Below are positions 8,578-17,090 of a DNA stretch of 64,000 bases, piece after piece. The notes beneath the pieces are model-generated. The model was not told the origin of the DNA, made no database searches, and saw only the letters and a list, made by a program, of their open reading frames with translations. The position numbers were made by a program, and so were the translations under genes. Each line of letters opens with the position of its first letter. Position 1 is the first letter of the stretch. Origin of the DNA: Natrinema salinisoli (GTDB lineage Archaea; Halobacteriota; Halobacteria; Halobacteriales; Natrialbaceae). The stretch covers positions 620,001-684,000 of the forward strand of contig NZ_CP084469.1 in NCBI RefSeq assembly GCF_020405205.1, in the 5' to 3' direction.

Positions 8578-10052
8578 ACGCCATCCATCAGACGCGATGA
8601 TATTCAATCTACCCATTATTCGAGCTAAGTGAGTTTATCTCATATTACAGAACCCCTATTGCCAGAGTACTAGGATCAGAAATGGGGATAATAGCCATAT
8701 ACGGTGACACAGTCTCGGATGCGTATCTTCGGCTTCTAGTGATACAATTTGGGATATTATTATCGACGATTCGATCGAGCCGTTCGATTTCCTCCCTCAC
8801 TCGGAGCGTCGGGTCGTCGATTCCGGTCGATCACGGAGACGATTTGAACTCCGCATCGTGGCCCGGATTGGGCTTCCCTACGCGAGCCGAGAAGACCGGA
8901 ACCGCTGGAGCGGAAAGCGGTAGCCACCACTCACTGCGGATCGCGTTCGATCGAGACGGATATCGCTCCGTGTGCAGCAAGTGCCCTCCAGAATTGCCAT
9001 CGCGATGCTTTGAATGTCTGTCGGCTACGGATCTGAGTTCGCCACGTTTGACACGCGAATCGTTGGCTCATCCCCGCTGGGGAGCGATTTCGGCCTCGAT
9101 CGAGTCAGTAGCCGTCGCTTTTCGGAATGAAACACGCTCCGGTTCGGATCGCCAGTCCCTGCGCTCAGAGATCGGCGCTGAAGCGAAACGAACCGAGACT
9201 ACAGCTGTGACGCGATTCGGTCCGATGGTCAGCACTCAACGACGCCTGTGTCACGACCTCTCCGACAGTGATTCGGACCCACGTTTCGGGACAAGCACGC
9301 TCGTCGGCACACTGTCGTTACCTGACTCGAACCGCAGGATCGGTCTTCTCCAAGTGTCGACGCTGGGATGTCACTGGAACGAGACAGCTCTCTTCTACCG
9401 GTCGGTCGCACGACTCGGTGCCGATCGCTGCTAGTGGCGAATGACGGAGAACGGACCTGCCTGCAAGCGGTAGGAGAGTGGAACCGTTCCGACGGCCACC
9501 CCGGTCTGACGATTTCGAGGTACTCGGCAGGTCCGAGTTACGGGCCCCATACGCACCCCTATTCGACGTGCTCTTCGCCTTATACTAATTCGTCAGAAGA
9601 TCATACATCGACAGAGAGAACCCACTCAGAGAGCCATTGAGCGGGTTCAAGAGGATCGACCGCATCGTGCTATCCTACCCGTCGTGTCGCTCGTTGGTCG
9701 AAATTCGGGTGAATGAACTGACGCGGCGTCCGAAAGCGATCTAATAAATCATATATTGCTATATCGATATTGGTGCCAACCGCTACTACATCGCGTTGGC
9801 TTCGCCCACGGTTTTCCGTTTCAAACTGGGCCGCCCAAACGGCCGAATTGCCCCGGCTCGAGGCGATCTCGAGAGCGACAAGGAGACGCCCCCAGCGCCG
9901 AGGCTAAGCAAATTGAATAGACGGCCACGCGGTTCGAACTGATGGCTCTGTTCTGAAACGGGTTTCAATCTTTCCTCGAATATCCCATCTCTGGAGAGCC
10001 ACGTGATCTCCTCGTCGGTAGTTATTCCCCGTTGGTGACCATCCACACCGCT
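8578..10052. other. 1.5-kb gene-poor stretch with hairpins
   Basis: No convincing gene. A 250-codon plus-strand frame (8682-9434) is open but basic and Ser/Arg-rich, unlike haloarchaeal proteins, and matches nothing I know. AT-rich islands occur at 8630-8700 and 9740-9773. Two adjacent inverted repeats lie before the dehydrogenase gene: GGCCG/CGGCC (9829-9833, 9840-9844) and CTCGAG/CTCGAG (9857-9862, 9868-9873). This looks like decayed insertion DNA next to the integrase pair. Confidence 0.5.
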
Positions 10053-10928
10053 ATGGCCGATATGACTGTCGAGGAAGCGATGGAGAAGTACGGACCGTCG
10101 GAACTCACGCGCGACGATCTGCTGGTGCTCGAGGATCCCAACTACACCACGGAGAACGTCGCGATCGTGACCGGTGCCGGCTCGGGTATCGGGCAGGCGA
10201 CCGCGCTGGCGTTCGCGGCGAACGGACTGACCGTCCTCGCGACGGACCACGACGAGGACGGACTCGCCGAAACGAGGACGCAGGCCGAGGAGCTGTCCCT
10301 GCCAGGAGAGCTCGTTACCGTGGTCGCCGACCTTACTAACGACCCGGCGCTCGAACGGATCGTCGACGAAGCCGCCGAGCAGGGCAACGTCCGATATCTG
10401 GTGAACATCGCCGGGATTCAGACCGTCGCACCCATCGAGTCGTTCCCGCTCGAGAAGTACGATCTGATGCACGACGTCATGCAGCGTGCCCCGATGGTAC
10501 TCGCGAAACACTGCTTGCCACATTTCCGCGACAATGAAGACGGCAGGGGCGTCGTCGGGAACATGTGCTCGGTCCACGGCCACATCGTGACGCAGGACAA
10601 GGTCGCGTACAACACGACGAAGTTCGGGCTCCGCGGGCTGACGCAGTCGATCGCCGCCGAGGGTGATGGGAAGGTGCGAGCATTTACCGTCAGCACGGCC
10701 TACGTGAAGACGGCGCTCGTCGCGAAACAGCTTCCCGATACGGCGGATCGTCGCGACATGACCGTCGACGAGGTCGTAGAAAACGTGATGCTAGAGCACA
10801 CGCGGGTCAAGGAGATGATGGAGCCCTACGAGGTCGCGAACCTGTTCGTGATGGGCTGTTCGAACCACAGCAAGCACCTCAACGGCGGCGACATGACTCA
10901 CGAGGGCGGGATGAGCCTGACCTACTGA
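10053..10928 (+). CDS. Short-chain dehydrogenase/reductase (3-hydroxybutyrate-dehydrogenase-like)
   Basis: A 291-residue NAD(P)-dependent SDR. The Rossmann motif TGAGSGIG is at residues 40-47, the structural Asn motif NIAG at 118-121, and the catalytic Ser at about 173 with YNTTK at 186-190. Asp65/Asp67 after beta-2 (ATDHDED) suggests NAD preference. An unusual 33-residue N-terminal extension precedes the first strand. The closest look is to 3-hydroxybutyrate dehydrogenases and related 3-oxoacyl reductases, but the substrate cannot be fixed from sequence. It stands alone, with gene-poor DNA upstream. The ATG at 10053 gives the cleanest N-terminus; a TTG/GTG 20 bp upstream is possible. Confidence 0.85.
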   Translation: MADMTVEEAMEKYGPSELTRDDLLVLEDPNYTTENVAIVTGAGSGIGQATALAFAANGLTVLATDHDEDGLAETRTQAEELSLPGELVTVVADLTNDPALERIVDEAAEQGNVRYLVNIAGIQTVAPIESFPLEKYDLMHDVMQRAPMVLAKHCLPHFRDNEDGRGVVGNMCSVHGHIVTQDKVAYNTTKFGLRGLTQSIAAEGDGKVRAFTVSTAYVKTALVAKQLPDTADRRDMTVDEVVENVMLEHTRVKEMMEPYEVANLFVMGCSNHSKHLNGGDMTHEGGMSLTY

Positions 10929-11043
10929 GCCTCGCAGCGTGCGTCACGGATCTTCGTCGGTTCGTCGATCACTCCGAGGGGTTTCTACTACGGAACCCAG
11001 TAGCTCCCCATCTCCGTCGACCAGCACTGCACTCGCAGGTAGC

Positions 11044-12633
11044 TTACGACATATCGTCGTTTTCAGCTGTGGAATTGTCGTCCGTCGCGTCGCTCGAGTC
11101 CCGAACCCACCGATCGACCGTCCGCTGGCGTTGCCGCGCTCGAAGCCGGTCCTGTAACCGCTCTTCGATGTCGGCCTGCATCTCGAGGCCGCGGTCCGAA
11201 TCCACGTCGTACGCGGTCGCGGCTCGGCCGAGAAGCGTCGCGGAGCTGGCGGTGTCGGCCGTCACGCTGGCGAGTCGCCGCCGACGCTGGAAGATCGTGG
11301 CCGAATGGATGACGGCCTGAACTCGATAATAGGGGACGACTTTCGTCGTCCGCCGCCAGAATCCGGTGCGGGTGAGGAAGTACCGGCCGTCGATCCGGTA
11401 GCCCCGGCTCGACCACTTCAGGTGGGCAGCCAAGGGGACGAGGACTGCAAGGACCGCGAGGACGTACCATCGGTGGACGAGCGAGGTATATCGGGCCAGT
11501 GCGTATGCGATGCCGACCACACCAGCGACGACCAGCAGGTACCGGACGGCGTACCGTTCGCGTGCACGTCGCGGCGGGGACTCGAGGTCGATCGGCCCGA
11601 ACGGTTCGATCGCCCGCGCGAGTTCCCTGACGCGGTCGGCATCGGCGAGGGGGATCGCGGATTCCGTCCCGCGGGAATCGGACTGTCCCGGCGCGTAGCC
11701 GGCCGTTTCGACGCTCAGTGCCGCGTAGCCGAACCACCGGAACGGGATCGATTCCGAAATCGTCAGCGTCTGGACCTTCTCGAGGGGAATCGTCCCGCTG
11801 TAGCGCTGGAGGAGGCCGCGCTCGTAGTAGAGTTCGTCGTCGACGCGGGTGAGCCGGAAGCCGTAGTATCTGGTAAACGTGAGGGCGGCGCTGATGAGCC
11901 AGGCGGCGAGCAGGAAGAGCAGGATGCCCCAGATGAGCGTGAACAGCCCCGACTCCGGCCCGGGAAGCCACGTGAAGCGATCCGTGGGGACGAGTGCCGT
12001 CGGATCGAGTCCGCTGGCGAAGGAGAGAGCGATCCCTCCCAGCAGACTCGCCCCCGGGTCGATCGTGAAGACACTTAGGATCGCAAGTTCGTGCGGCTGG
12101 ATCTCGAACAGGACGTCCTCGTCGGTCGTCGGCTCGAACTCGTCCTCGTCGTCGGCGTCGCGAGCGCGTTCGTCGGCCGATTCGGCCCCGGTAGCGCTCC
12201 CGCCGCGTCGAAGCTGTCGCCTGAGCCGGTGAGCCTCTGCTTCGGCCACGTACTGCAGGCTGACTTCGGTCTGGCCGCCGCCGGCGGTTTCGATGTGGAC
12301 GGCGGCGATACCGAGCACGCGACCGACGACGTTCTGCCTGATGTCGACGTTCTGGACCCGTCCGAGGGGCAGTTCGCGGTCCCTGCGCGCGAGCACGCCG
12401 GAGGTGACGTCGAACGTGTCGCCGGTGAGTTCGTACCGGAAACGCCGGTAGTAGGCGAACTCGTAGACGATGCCGACGACGATCCCGATCGCGACCAGTC
12501 CGAACACGGACAGCAGGTCGGTCCCGTTCCCGCCGGGTGAGGCGACGATACCGACGACGAAGAACAGAAAACCGGTATTGAGGCTTCGCGAGAGGGATCT
12601 GACCGCGACCGATGCGGGATGGAGCGTTTTCAT
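11044..12633 (-). CDS. Large PH-domain (DUF304/bPH2) membrane protein, YdbT-like, copy 1
   Basis: A 529-residue membrane protein with about six transmembrane helices in pairs (near 16-58, 185-260 and 360-395), each pair followed by a bacterial PH (bPH2) domain; the conserved turn GRVQNVDIRQNVVGRVLGI (about 95-113) marks the first. An acidic hydrophilic insert lies at about 140-175. It corresponds to YdbT of Bacillus. The start overlaps the stop of the upstream YdbS-like gene by 4 bp (ATGA). In Bacillus, YdbST gives resistance to certain antimicrobial peptides; the archaeal role is unknown. A paralogous pair lies at 20.7-22.8 kb. Confidence 0.85.
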   Translation of the reverse strand: MKTLHPASVAVRSLSRSLNTGFLFFVVGIVASPGGNGTDLLSVFGLVAIGIVVGIVYEFAYYRRFRYELTGDTFDVTSGVLARRDRELPLGRVQNVDIRQNVVGRVLGIAAVHIETAGGGQTEVSLQYVAEAEAHRLRRQLRRGGSATGAESADERARDADDEDEFEPTTDEDVLFEIQPHELAILSVFTIDPGASLLGGIALSFASGLDPTALVPTDRFTWLPGPESGLFTLIWGILLFLLAAWLISAALTFTRYYGFRLTRVDDELYYERGLLQRYSGTIPLEKVQTLTISESIPFRWFGYAALSVETAGYAPGQSDSRGTESAIPLADADRVRELARAIEPFGPIDLESPPRRARERYAVRYLLVVAGVVGIAYALARYTSLVHRWYVLAVLAVLVPLAAHLKWSSRGYRIDGRYFLTRTGFWRRTTKVVPYYRVQAVIHSATIFQRRRRLASVTADTASSATLLGRAATAYDVDSDRGLEMQADIEERLQDRLRARQRQRTVDRWVRDSSDATDDNSTAENDDMS

Positions 12634-13118
12634 ACGGCGTCTTCACCCGCGCTTTCGATCGCGAGTTCCCGAAGCGACTCCTGTAAGTCCTCCGCACGGG
12701 TCGGTGTCAGTCCTGGGATCGACACGTCCGAGCTCCGGGAGCCGGCCGTGTAGATCACGACGGTCGCGAGCCCGGTCGTTCGCTCGAGCGGCGACCGCCG
12801 GGAGTCGACGTGCTGGACCCGGACGTAGGGGACGACGGTCTTGACGCGCGTGAAGACGCCGCGCTCGATGTACAGATCGTCGTCCCGGAGTTCGAATCGC
12901 CAGACCCCGTAGCGTCGCCAGGCCACGAAGACGCGCAAGAACGCGAGACCGACGGCGATCGACACGGCGGCCGGGACGAGGACGTCGGGCGCCGATTCCC
13001 AGAAATCCGTGCGCGTGAGTCCGATCGCCGCGCCGACGATGATCCCGCCGAAAATCGCGGCTCGAGCGAGCGCGAGGCCGAGCCAGACGACTCGCACTCG
13101 CGGAGTGAGCCGTTCCAT
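12630..13118 (-). CDS. Small PH-domain (DUF304/bPH2) membrane protein, YdbS-like, copy 1
   Basis: A 162-residue protein with two N-terminal transmembrane helices (about 10-32 and 38-58), then one bPH2 domain with the pattern ERGVFTRVKTVVPYVRVQHVD and LERTTGLATVVIYTAGS. It is the first gene of a two-gene operon with the YdbT-like protein, with a 4-bp stop/start overlap that implies translational coupling and probably a membrane complex. Function in archaea is unknown. Confidence 0.85.
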   Translation of the reverse strand: MERLTPRVRVVWLGLALARAAIFGGIIVGAAIGLTRTDFWESAPDVLVPAAVSIAVGLAFLRVFVAWRRYGVWRFELRDDDLYIERGVFTRVKTVVPYVRVQHVDSRRSPLERTTGLATVVIYTAGSRSSDVSIPGLTPTRAEDLQESLRELAIESAGEDAV

Positions 13119-13413
13119 ACGTACCGTGAGGGGACGATCCGATTAAATGGTGGGAAAGCGGCGGCGGTTCTCACAGCCTGAATGGAGATCCCCACGCCTG
13201 TGGACTTCGAGGGTGTCCGAGACCCGGAGAACCCGAATCGAGTCGGTGCCGCCGGCGGCGTCGACGGCGGCGGACGAACTCGTCGTCCGAATACCCAGCT
13301 TCCAGATAGAAGCACTCTACGGACTGGTATCGGCGATTCCGGGCTGGGTCGGAGACCGCGTGTCAGTCGGCAATGCACAGATATATGTGAACAGTTAGCG
13401 TACATCCTGTTTG

Positions 13414-13776
13414 ATGGGCAACGATAACGATACTCTCGAGTTGTTTGCCCTCCAGACAGCGTCCGATTCGGTTCCGGTCGACGAGGTGATTCGCCTCCTC
13501 GCGAACGTCCACGCGCGGAACGCGGTGGTTTATCTCCACGATCACCCCACAGCGACGCTCGACGAACTCGCCGATGCCCTCACCGCCGCGGCTGCCAGTG
13601 CCGACGAAACGATCGCGACGCCGTCCGATCGGAACCGGATTCTGATCCGGTTGCACCACGATATCCTCCCGCGACTCGCCGATCTGGACTTCATCGAGTT
13701 CGATAGCGAGACGAACACCGTCACCGAGACGCGGATCCCCGACGCGGTCGTCGCCGCTCTGGGAGTCAACGACTGA
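13414..13776 (+). CDS. DUF7344-type winged-helix protein
   Basis: A 120-residue acidic protein with a winged-helix layout: a helical start (VDEVIRLLANVHARNAVVYLHDHPTATLDELADAL) and a C-terminal part with DILPRLADLDFIEFD, a pattern of the haloarchaeal DUF7344 family. Proteins of this type usually precede DICT or HalOD1 domain genes and are probable regulators or adaptors. The DICT-domain gene begins 5 bp after its stop, so the two form an operon. The ATG at 13414 was chosen over the adjacent TTG. Confidence 0.75.
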   Translation: MGNDNDTLELFALQTASDSVPVDEVIRLLANVHARNAVVYLHDHPTATLDELADALTAAAASADETIATPSDRNRILIRLHHDILPRLADLDFIEFDSETNTVTETRIPDAVVAALGVND

Positions 13777-13781
13777 CTGGC

Positions 13782-14513
13782 ATGCACTCGCTTCGAGACA
13801 TCCTCGAGACCGTCGGCCAACGGCGGAAAACCCTCGAGGTACACACCGACGAGGAGTCCGTTATTAGCGAGCTCCGACGGCAGTTCGACACCCGAAACGT
13901 CGACGTGACTCACCGGCAACTGGGATCGATCGACGAAACGGGGTTCGTACTCATCCGGGACAGCGACGGTGAGTTCCGGGGTGCGCTGGGACTCGACCAG
14001 TTCGAGGCCGTCCTGTCGCCCGAGATCCATCCGCCGTGGGAACTCGCCGACACCGAGTACGATCAGGCGGAACTGTTCAGCTTCCTCGAGAACACGCTGT
14101 TCTCGTCGTACAATCGCCGACAGATGCTCGCGACGTCGCGCGAAATCGAGGAGCGGGCGTGGCGAGTCGGCACCGGGCGGTTGTACGCGGGGTTCCAGCG
14201 GCCGGACGCGCTCCGGGCACAGACCGACCTCTACGATCGACTCGTAACTCGCAAGTCGGTCGCCGTCACGGTGTTTCTAGAGGGAGACTGTAACGTCCCC
14301 CTCGCTGATGACGTGAGGGTCGTTGCGGACTCTAACGGCGAACTCGGCGCGTTCTGGTTCCTGATCTATGACGACGGCGAGAGCGGTTCCCAAAACTGTG
14401 CGCTGATCGCCGAAGAACGAGGCAACGGACAGTACTACGGGTTCTGGACGTTCGATCCGACGATCGTCGGCGACCTGATCGCACACCTCGAGACGAGGTA
14501 CGCCCTCTCGTAG
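13782..14513 (+). CDS. DICT sensory domain protein
   Basis: A 243-residue protein matching the DICT domain known from bacterial diguanylate cyclases and two-component proteins. It starts HSLRDILETVGQRRKTLEVHTD, then has a beta-rich sensor part with LIRDSDGEFRGALGLDQFEAVL, and a second half beginning at about residue 100 (SSYNRRQMLATSREIEERAWRVGTGRLYAGFQ) that ends in FWTFDPTIVGDLIAHLE. No output domain is attached, so it probably works with the DUF7344 protein encoded 5 bp upstream. The ligand is unknown. DICT is proposed to sense light or small molecules, but nothing here decides that. Confidence 0.8.
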   Translation: MHSLRDILETVGQRRKTLEVHTDEESVISELRRQFDTRNVDVTHRQLGSIDETGFVLIRDSDGEFRGALGLDQFEAVLSPEIHPPWELADTEYDQAELFSFLENTLFSSYNRRQMLATSREIEERAWRVGTGRLYAGFQRPDALRAQTDLYDRLVTRKSVAVTVFLEGDCNVPLADDVRVVADSNGELGAFWFLIYDDGESGSQNCALIAEERGNGQYYGFWTFDPTIVGDLIAHLETRYALS

Positions 14514-14699
14514 TACACAATAGTAGCTACTGATACGGATCACACACTACTCACAATGTACTCGTGCGATTCGGTGTGCAGTGACGTTCAGTGGCAAGTA
14601 TAACCGATCAGTCGTCCCGGACGACTCGAGTTTCGGGTATCGCTGGTCATTTCGTCGGCGCGCTGTGGGGCACTCGGTACGAAGAAAGCGTCTCGAGGG

Positions 14700-14933
14700 C
14701 TACTGCGTCGCGGTCCGAACGTCCTCGACGCGATACAGGTCGTCTTTCAGTCCGTTTCCGTCACAGTCCTCGCTCGGGCATTCGTAGTGCCAGCCGTCCT
14801 GAGTCGCAGTTCCCTCTCGGAACCGCTCCCCGCATACCTGGCAGAAGAGCTGTCCCTTTTTACACGTATCTCGGTGTAACTCGAGGGCGAGTTCGGTCTG
14901 GAACGACTGGTTGCAGTTACGACAGGTGTGCAT
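14700..14933 (-). CDS. Small C2H2/zinc-ribbon protein
   Basis: A 77-residue protein starting MHTCRNCNQSFQTELALELHRDTC (a C2H2/C2HC finger) followed by a zinc ribbon, CQVCGERF ... CPSEDC. A longer version from ATG 14990 is open (96 residues), but a TATA-like AATAAAAG lies at about 14972-14979, roughly 40 bp upstream of 14933 and inside the longer form, so the shorter start is favoured. Haloarchaea carry many such very small zinc-finger proteins; several affect growth, motility or biofilms, by mechanisms not known. Confidence 0.75.
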   Translation of the reverse strand: MHTCRNCNQSFQTELALELHRDTCKKGQLFCQVCGERFREGTATQDGWHYECPSEDCDGNGLKDDLYRVEDVRTATQ

Positions 14934-15233
14934 ATTTCGCCAGACGCGAGCATCCGCAAAAACTGCTTGGGTTCTTTTATTACGCCCCATAACGCGCTGA
15001 TTCGCCGTCGCTGACCCGATTTACTGTTGACCGATCGGGAATAAAGAACGACCCGAATCCGTGTTTACTCGTCACCGAGTATTCCGGTAGCTGGTAGTTC
15101 GACCGACCCCAGTTTCTCCCGTCGGGACCCTTCGCGAAGGTGTCGATATCGTGTCACTCCGTCCGTCGATCGGCAGATTTCATTCGGTCAAAATCCGCGC
15201 CGAATTTGTGTCTGGCGCTCCAACGTTGTCGTG

Positions 15234-16310
15234 ATGAACTCATTCGTAATCGGCGGGCGGTTGTTCGCAGGGGTGTTGCTCATCCTGGCGAACGCCTTCT
15301 TCGTCGCCATCGAGTTCGCGTTGACCCGTGCTCGACAGTTTACCGAGGACGAGTTCGTCGACGGGAATCCCAAATTGGAGCGGGCCTGGGAGATGACCGA
15401 CGACCTCGAACTGTATCTCACGACGTGCCAGGTGGGAATTACGGCCTCGAGCATCGCCGTCGGGATCGTCGCCGAGCCGGCGCTCGCGGCCATCTTCGAG
15501 CCGCTGTTCGAAAACACCGTTTTGGCCACGATCGGGAGCGGAGCGATCCTCGCCTTCCTGATCATCAACCTCGTCCACCTGACCCACGGGGAACAGACGC
15601 CGACGTATCTCGGCGTCGAGCGGTCGCGGCTGGTCTGTCGGTACGGCGCGACGCCGCTGTACTGGTTCTACTGGATCATCTCGCCGATCATCACGCTCGG
15701 GGACGGCATTGCGAAACTGACGCTCAAACTCTTCGGGATCGAGATGACCGGCGCGTGGCTCGAGACCGAGGAGGACGTCATCGAATCGCGAGCGGACCTC
15801 CGGAACCGACTCGGGTCGGTCCTCGAGGAGGGCGACCTCCCGGAGGAGCGCCGTGAAGAGGTGTTGAACGCGTTCAATATCGGCGATCAGTCGATCCGGG
15901 ATCTGATGGTGTCTCCCGAGGAGATCGTCGCGCTGTCGACGACGGCCGACCCCGAGGAGAACTTCCGAAAGATGGAGGAACGGCCACAGACCCGGTATCC
16001 GCTGGTCGGCGAGGAGTTGACCGATTTCCGCGGGATCGTCTACACGCCGGTGTTCGTCCGGCATCGGCAGGAGCTGGCCGACGGGTCCATCGACTTCGAG
16101 GAGCTCGCGGCCCCGCCGATGACGCTCTCGCCGGATACGGACGTCAGCGACGCAGTCGATCAGTTCCAGACGGAGAGTCAGGAGCTCGCGCTGGTGATCG
16201 AAGACGGCGAGGCCGTCGGGCTCGTCACCGTGACCGACCTGCTCGAGGCGGTGATGGGTGATATCGAGGATCCCCTCGATCAAGCAGAGCTCGATCCGGT
16301 CGATCGGTGA
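15234..16310 (+). CDS. DUF21 (CNNM/CorC-type) membrane protein with CBS domains
   Basis: A 358-residue protein. The DUF21 domain (about 1-175) has three to four membrane helices and the signature HGEQTPTYLGV, the counterpart of the family GE-x-x-P-K motif. A tandem CBS region follows (about 200-340), with motifs IRDLMVSPEEIV and LVIEDGEAVGLVTVTDLLEAVMGDIEDP. Family members move divalent cations, mainly Mg2+ efflux, with CBS domains binding adenine nucleotides. The CorC/HlyC C-terminal domain seems to be missing. A GTG directly before the ATG is an alternative start. Confidence 0.85.
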   Translation: MNSFVIGGRLFAGVLLILANAFFVAIEFALTRARQFTEDEFVDGNPKLERAWEMTDDLELYLTTCQVGITASSIAVGIVAEPALAAIFEPLFENTVLATIGSGAILAFLIINLVHLTHGEQTPTYLGVERSRLVCRYGATPLYWFYWIISPIITLGDGIAKLTLKLFGIEMTGAWLETEEDVIESRADLRNRLGSVLEEGDLPEERREEVLNAFNIGDQSIRDLMVSPEEIVALSTTADPEENFRKMEERPQTRYPLVGEELTDFRGIVYTPVFVRHRQELADGSIDFEELAAPPMTLSPDTDVSDAVDQFQTESQELALVIEDGEAVGLVTVTDLLEAVMGDIEDPLDQAELDPVDR

Positions 16311-16378
16311 TCGGTCGCGGACGGTCACACCGGCAGGCTGCTGCGTGCGTCTGATTTTTTCGTGTGGCGGTGAATGCA

Positions 16379-16816
16379 ATGGCCGTGTACGACGATATCC
16401 TCGTGCCGACCGACGGGAGCGACTCGAGTACGGCGGCGGTCGAGCAGGCCGTCGCGATCGCGGACGGGGAGGCGGCGACGGTTCACTTCCTCCACGTCGT
16501 GGACGTGGGGACGGAGATGTCGGCGAGCGCGTCCGGGTCCATCGCGCCACAGCTCACCGAGACGCTCGAGGACGAAGCCGAGTCGGCCCTCGACGATGCA
16601 GCGAGCCGGGCCGAGGAAACGGGCATCGCGTACGACCAAGTCACTCGGGAGGGCGATCCCCACGAGGTGATCGCAGCGTACAGCGCCGACCACGAGATCG
16701 ATCTCGTCGTCATGGGCGCGAGCGGTCGATCGGGGATGAAAGAACGCCTCCTCGGGAGCACGACTGATCGCGTCGTGCGCACGGTCGATACTTCTGTGCT
16801 GATCGCACGGGCCTAA
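16379..16816 (+). CDS. Universal stress protein (UspA family)
   Basis: A 145-residue single UspA domain starting MAVYDDILVPTDGSDSSTAAVEQAV. The ATP-binding pattern G-x2-G-x9-G-S/T is visible as MGASGRSGMKERLLGSTTDRVVR near residues 116-138, so it probably binds ATP. It begins 69 bp after the DUF21 gene on the same strand. Its role in stress physiology is by family only. Confidence 0.9.
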   Translation: MAVYDDILVPTDGSDSSTAAVEQAVAIADGEAATVHFLHVVDVGTEMSASASGSIAPQLTETLEDEAESALDDAASRAEETGIAYDQVTREGDPHEVIAAYSADHEIDLVVMGASGRSGMKERLLGSTTDRVVRTVDTSVLIARA

Positions 16817-17032
16817 CCGTGTCCCAACTGCTTATCGGATCGCTATCCGAGGAGTCACTCACCGGCGATGGGAAGTAAAATTCGTTGAACTAGAGTAGTA
16901 GTATCCTACACTCCTCGGACGCCGATTAGGTGAATACAACGAATCATCTCTTTCTAATCGCGACAGTAACAATGTCGCGGTGGTATCAAAGACTACGATA
17001 ATCGCCCCCTGACGTGATTACCCAGAAATTGT

Positions 17033-17044
17033 ATATTTATTCTT
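17033..17044 (+). promoter_or_regulatory. TATA box of the amine-oxidase-like gene
   Basis: GTATATTTATTC lies about 50 bp upstream of the ATG at 17091, which predicts a transcription start near 17062 and a leader of about 30 nt. A G-rich run (GGGGGGT at 17074-17080) 10 nt before the ATG can pair with the 16S rRNA tail. Confidence 0.6.
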
Positions 17045-17090
17045 TCATGTGTACTGTGTCATTAAGATTCAGAGGGGGGTAGAGCTCACC

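Noticed and set aside
8682-9434. 250-codon open plus-strand frame in the gene-poor region
   Set aside because: Composition is basic and Ser/Arg-rich, with no family pattern; it looks like non-coding DNA that happens to be open.
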